Source of the DNA: Candidatus Omnitrophota bacterium
GTDB lineage: Bacteria; Omnitrophota; Gorgyraeia; Aquiviventales; Aquiviventaceae
Direction of reading: 5' to 3'
Assembly (NCBI GenBank): GCA_016193195.1
Contig: JACPSQ010000025.1
Location: 1-6,319, forward strand
DNA: 6,319 nt
Shown here: in pieces, positions 5,430 through 6,319 of the stretch
How the letters are laid out: the number at the start of each line of letters is the position of its first letter
Position numbering within the stretch: the first letter of the stretch is position 1
The notes under the pieces: model-generated
Databases searched by the model: none
Told to the model about the DNA's origin: nothing
The model's input: only the letters and a program-made list of their open reading frames with translations
Made by a program: the position numbers and the translations under genes

Positions 5430-5450
5430 CCGCCGCCTGTGTTGCGACGG
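5430..5450 (-). other. Small hairpin at the 5' end of the receiver leader
   Basis: On the minus strand CCGTCGC (5450-5444) can pair with GCGGCGG (5436-5430) through seven pairs, one of them G-U, around a 7-base loop. It would be the first structure made from the predicted promoter, immediately before the 13-bp hairpin. A role as a 5'-end stabiliser is possible but unsupported. Confidence 0.5.
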
Positions 5451-5459
5451 ATTTATCGG

Positions 5460-5489
5460 GTTATCTCAGCCAACGCTCCTACAGATCAA
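5460..5489 (-). promoter_or_regulatory. Candidate promoter for the riboswitch-receiver transcript
   Basis: On the minus strand TTGATC (5489-5484, 4/6 match to the -35 consensus) is followed by 18 bases and GATAAC (5465-5460, 4/6 match to the -10 consensus). Transcription would start near 5453, giving a leader of about 270 bases holding the small hairpin, the 13-bp hairpin, the riboswitch and the terminator in that order. The match is moderate, and read-through from nrdR is an alternative. Confidence 0.45.
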
Positions 5490-5546
5490 GTGTGCCTGAC
5501 AGCTACTTGCCACGTCAAGAGGGGCCGCCGGGACATGCCGATCCCG

Positions 5547-6008
5547 CTATTGGCCTTTCGTCGCGAGGAGCTCCTTGAGCTCCCGCATGAACTGCTCCAC
5601 GTCTTTAAACTCCCGGTAGACCGAGGCGAAGCGCACGTAGGCGACCGGGTCGAGGGCATGCAACCGTTTCATCACCCGCTCCCCGATCTCGCGGGATGGC
5701 GCTTCCCGCTCAAACTGCTGGGAGAGCTCTCGCTCAAGCTCATCGACCAGCCGCTCCAGCTCGTCCATGCCCACCGGCCGCTTCTCGCACGCCTTCACCA
5801 AGCCGGCTACGAGCTTATGGCGGTCGAAGGGTTCCCGTCGGCCGTCCTTCTTGATAATCATGAGCGGTTGCTCTTCGACGTGCTCATAGGTCGTGAAGCG
5901 CTTGCCGCACCCTAAGCACTCCCGCCGCCGACGGATGGAGACCCCGTCAGCGCTTGAACGCGAGTCGACCACCTTGTCTTCCTGATGGCCACAGAAGGGG
6001 CACTTCAT
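5547..6008 (-). CDS. nrdR: Transcriptional repressor NrdR
   Basis: The 153-residue product matches NrdR over its full usual length. The zinc ribbon has Cys3, Cys6, Cys31 and Cys34 (MKCPFCGH and CLGCGKRF), followed by an ATP-cone domain from about residue 49 to 139 that begins LMIIKKDGRREPFDRHKL. NrdR binds ATP/dATP and represses ribonucleotide reductase genes through NrdR boxes, coupling their expression to nucleotide supply. No ribonucleotide reductase gene and no clear NrdR box is in the window. It lies downstream of glyA on the same strand, a common arrangement, and is probably co-transcribed with it. The 92-base gap is filled by a heptamer array that ends 6 bases before the start codon. 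The leader lacks a standard Shine-Dalgarno; AACGAG directly before the ATG is a poor candidate, so the array may affect translation. Confidence 0.98.
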   Translation of the reverse strand: MKCPFCGHQEDKVVDSRSSADGVSIRRRRECLGCGKRFTTYEHVEEQPLMIIKKDGRREPFDRHKLVAGLVKACEKRPVGMDELERLVDELERELSQQFEREAPSREIGERVMKRLHALDPVAYVRFASVYREFKDVEQFMRELKELLATKGQ

Positions 6009-6014
6009 CTCGTT

Positions 6015-6097
6015 TCAGAAGTCAGAAGACAGAGGTCAGAAGTCAGACCTGGCTTTTTCTGCCCTCTGACATCTGACATCTGACATCTGACCTCTGA
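6015..6097. repeat. Heptamer fold-back array 4 (TCAGAnn core)
   Basis: The left arm (6015-6049) is five contiguous in-phase units: TCAGAAG twice, ACAGAGG, TCAGAAG and TCAGACC. The right arm (6063-6097) is five units: CCTCTGA, CATCTGA three times and CCTCTGA. The TCAGA and TCTGA cores are complementary in register, giving a 35-base stem with mismatches confined mostly to the two variable bases of each unit, and a 13-base loop. It starts 3 bases after the glyA stop codon and ends 6 bases before the nrdR start, so it is essentially the whole spacer. Confidence 0.92.
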
Positions 6098-6100
6098 ATC

Positions 6101-6319
6101 TTATGGTTTGCGAAGTTCTGGATACAGCGGGAACCGCTCGACGAGGGCGCCGACCCTCCGCGCAACGGCTTGGAGGGCCGCCGGCTCGTGCCGGTGCGCC
6201 AGGGTTTCGTCGATGAGCGACGCCACTTCGTCCATCTCCGCTTCCCGCATCCCCCGCGTGGTCAGCGCCGGGGTGCCCAACCGGATGCCGCTCGCCTTTC
6301 CTGGAGGGAGCGGATCAAA
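6101..6319 (-). CDS. glyA: Serine hydroxymethyltransferase (partial, C-terminus only)
   Basis: The last 72 codons are present, ending in TAA at 6103-6101; the 5' part lies beyond the window. The segment FDPLPPGKASGIRLGTPALT, followed by TRG, matches the conserved C-terminal region of GlyA, including the SGIRLGTPALTTRG signature. The tail (ERFPLYPELRKP) has the usual form and length, so the 3' end looks intact. The enzyme uses pyridoxal phosphate and tetrahydrofolate to interconvert serine and glycine, supplying one-carbon units for nucleotide synthesis. The catalytic lysine region is outside the window. It is followed by nrdR on the same strand, which would place one-carbon supply and ribonucleotide reductase control in one transcript. 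Confidence 0.96.
   Translation of the reverse strand, partial: FDPLPPGKASGIRLGTPALTTRGMREAEMDEVASLIDETLAHRHEPAALQAVARRVGALVERFPLYPELRKP

Larger units (their letters stand above)
5419..5530. repeat. Imperfect direct repeat flanking the candidate receiver promoter
   Basis: ATGTCAAGGGTCCGCCG (5419-5435) resembles ACGTCAAGAGGGGCCGCCG (5512-5530): 15 of 17 bases agree when a 2-base gap is allowed. The copies lie on either side of the candidate promoter. The octamer GACATGCC also recurs, at 5395-5402 and 5532-5539. They could be regulator-binding sites or the remains of a duplicated segment. Apart from these, the stretch from 5490 to 5546 shows no clear terminator for nrdR. Confidence 0.4.

Noticed and set aside
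278..6097. Arrays as insertion sequences or miniature transposons
   Set aside because: There is no transposase, no target-site duplication that I can see and no shared terminal sequence between the unit families.

Overview
This G+C-rich bacterial window carries six genes and five short gaps, nearly all unrelated housekeeping functions. An N-in membrane-anchored PpiD-like protein and a predicted lipoprotein point to a Gram-negative envelope. The long-form HisG and apparently split transketolase fit an uncultured PVC-type or candidate-phylum bacterium (Omnitrophica-like is my guess), but the sequence does not prove the lineage.

Layout, left to right: the N-terminal part of a transketolase N-subunit (minus, cut by the window edge); a large TPR lipoprotein (minus); hisG, long form (minus); a divergent promoter region; a PpiD/SurA-like periplasmic chaperone (plus, the only plus-strand gene); a stand-alone CheY-like receiver (minus), whose end overlaps the chaperone gene tail to tail; a roughly 360-base leader; nrdR (minus); and the C-terminal end of glyA (minus, cut by the window edge). 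The glyA-nrdR order is a common bacterial arrangement.

Two non-coding signals stand out. First, the leader of the receiver gene contains a well-matched class I cyclic-di-GMP (GEMM) riboswitch on the minus strand. Its 3' P1 strand overlaps an intrinsic terminator, so ligand binding is predicted to favour read-through (an ON switch). A perfect 13-bp hairpin directly upstream uses up the 5' P1 strand and may hold the aptamer off. Second, every gap of more than 50 bases contains a fold-back array built from 7-base units: a fixed core of 4-5 bases plus 2-3 variable bases, with the complementary core in the opposite arm. Three arrays use a GTTCnnn core, one GATGnnn, one TCAGAnn. One of them forms the extended P3 arm of the riboswitch itself, as 4+4 units around a 3-nt loop. 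Others begin 2-15 bases after a stop codon, or lie exactly between two divergent promoters.

The protein-coding content looks ordinary. The possible undescribed system is the heptamer fold-back family and its incorporation into a riboswitch.
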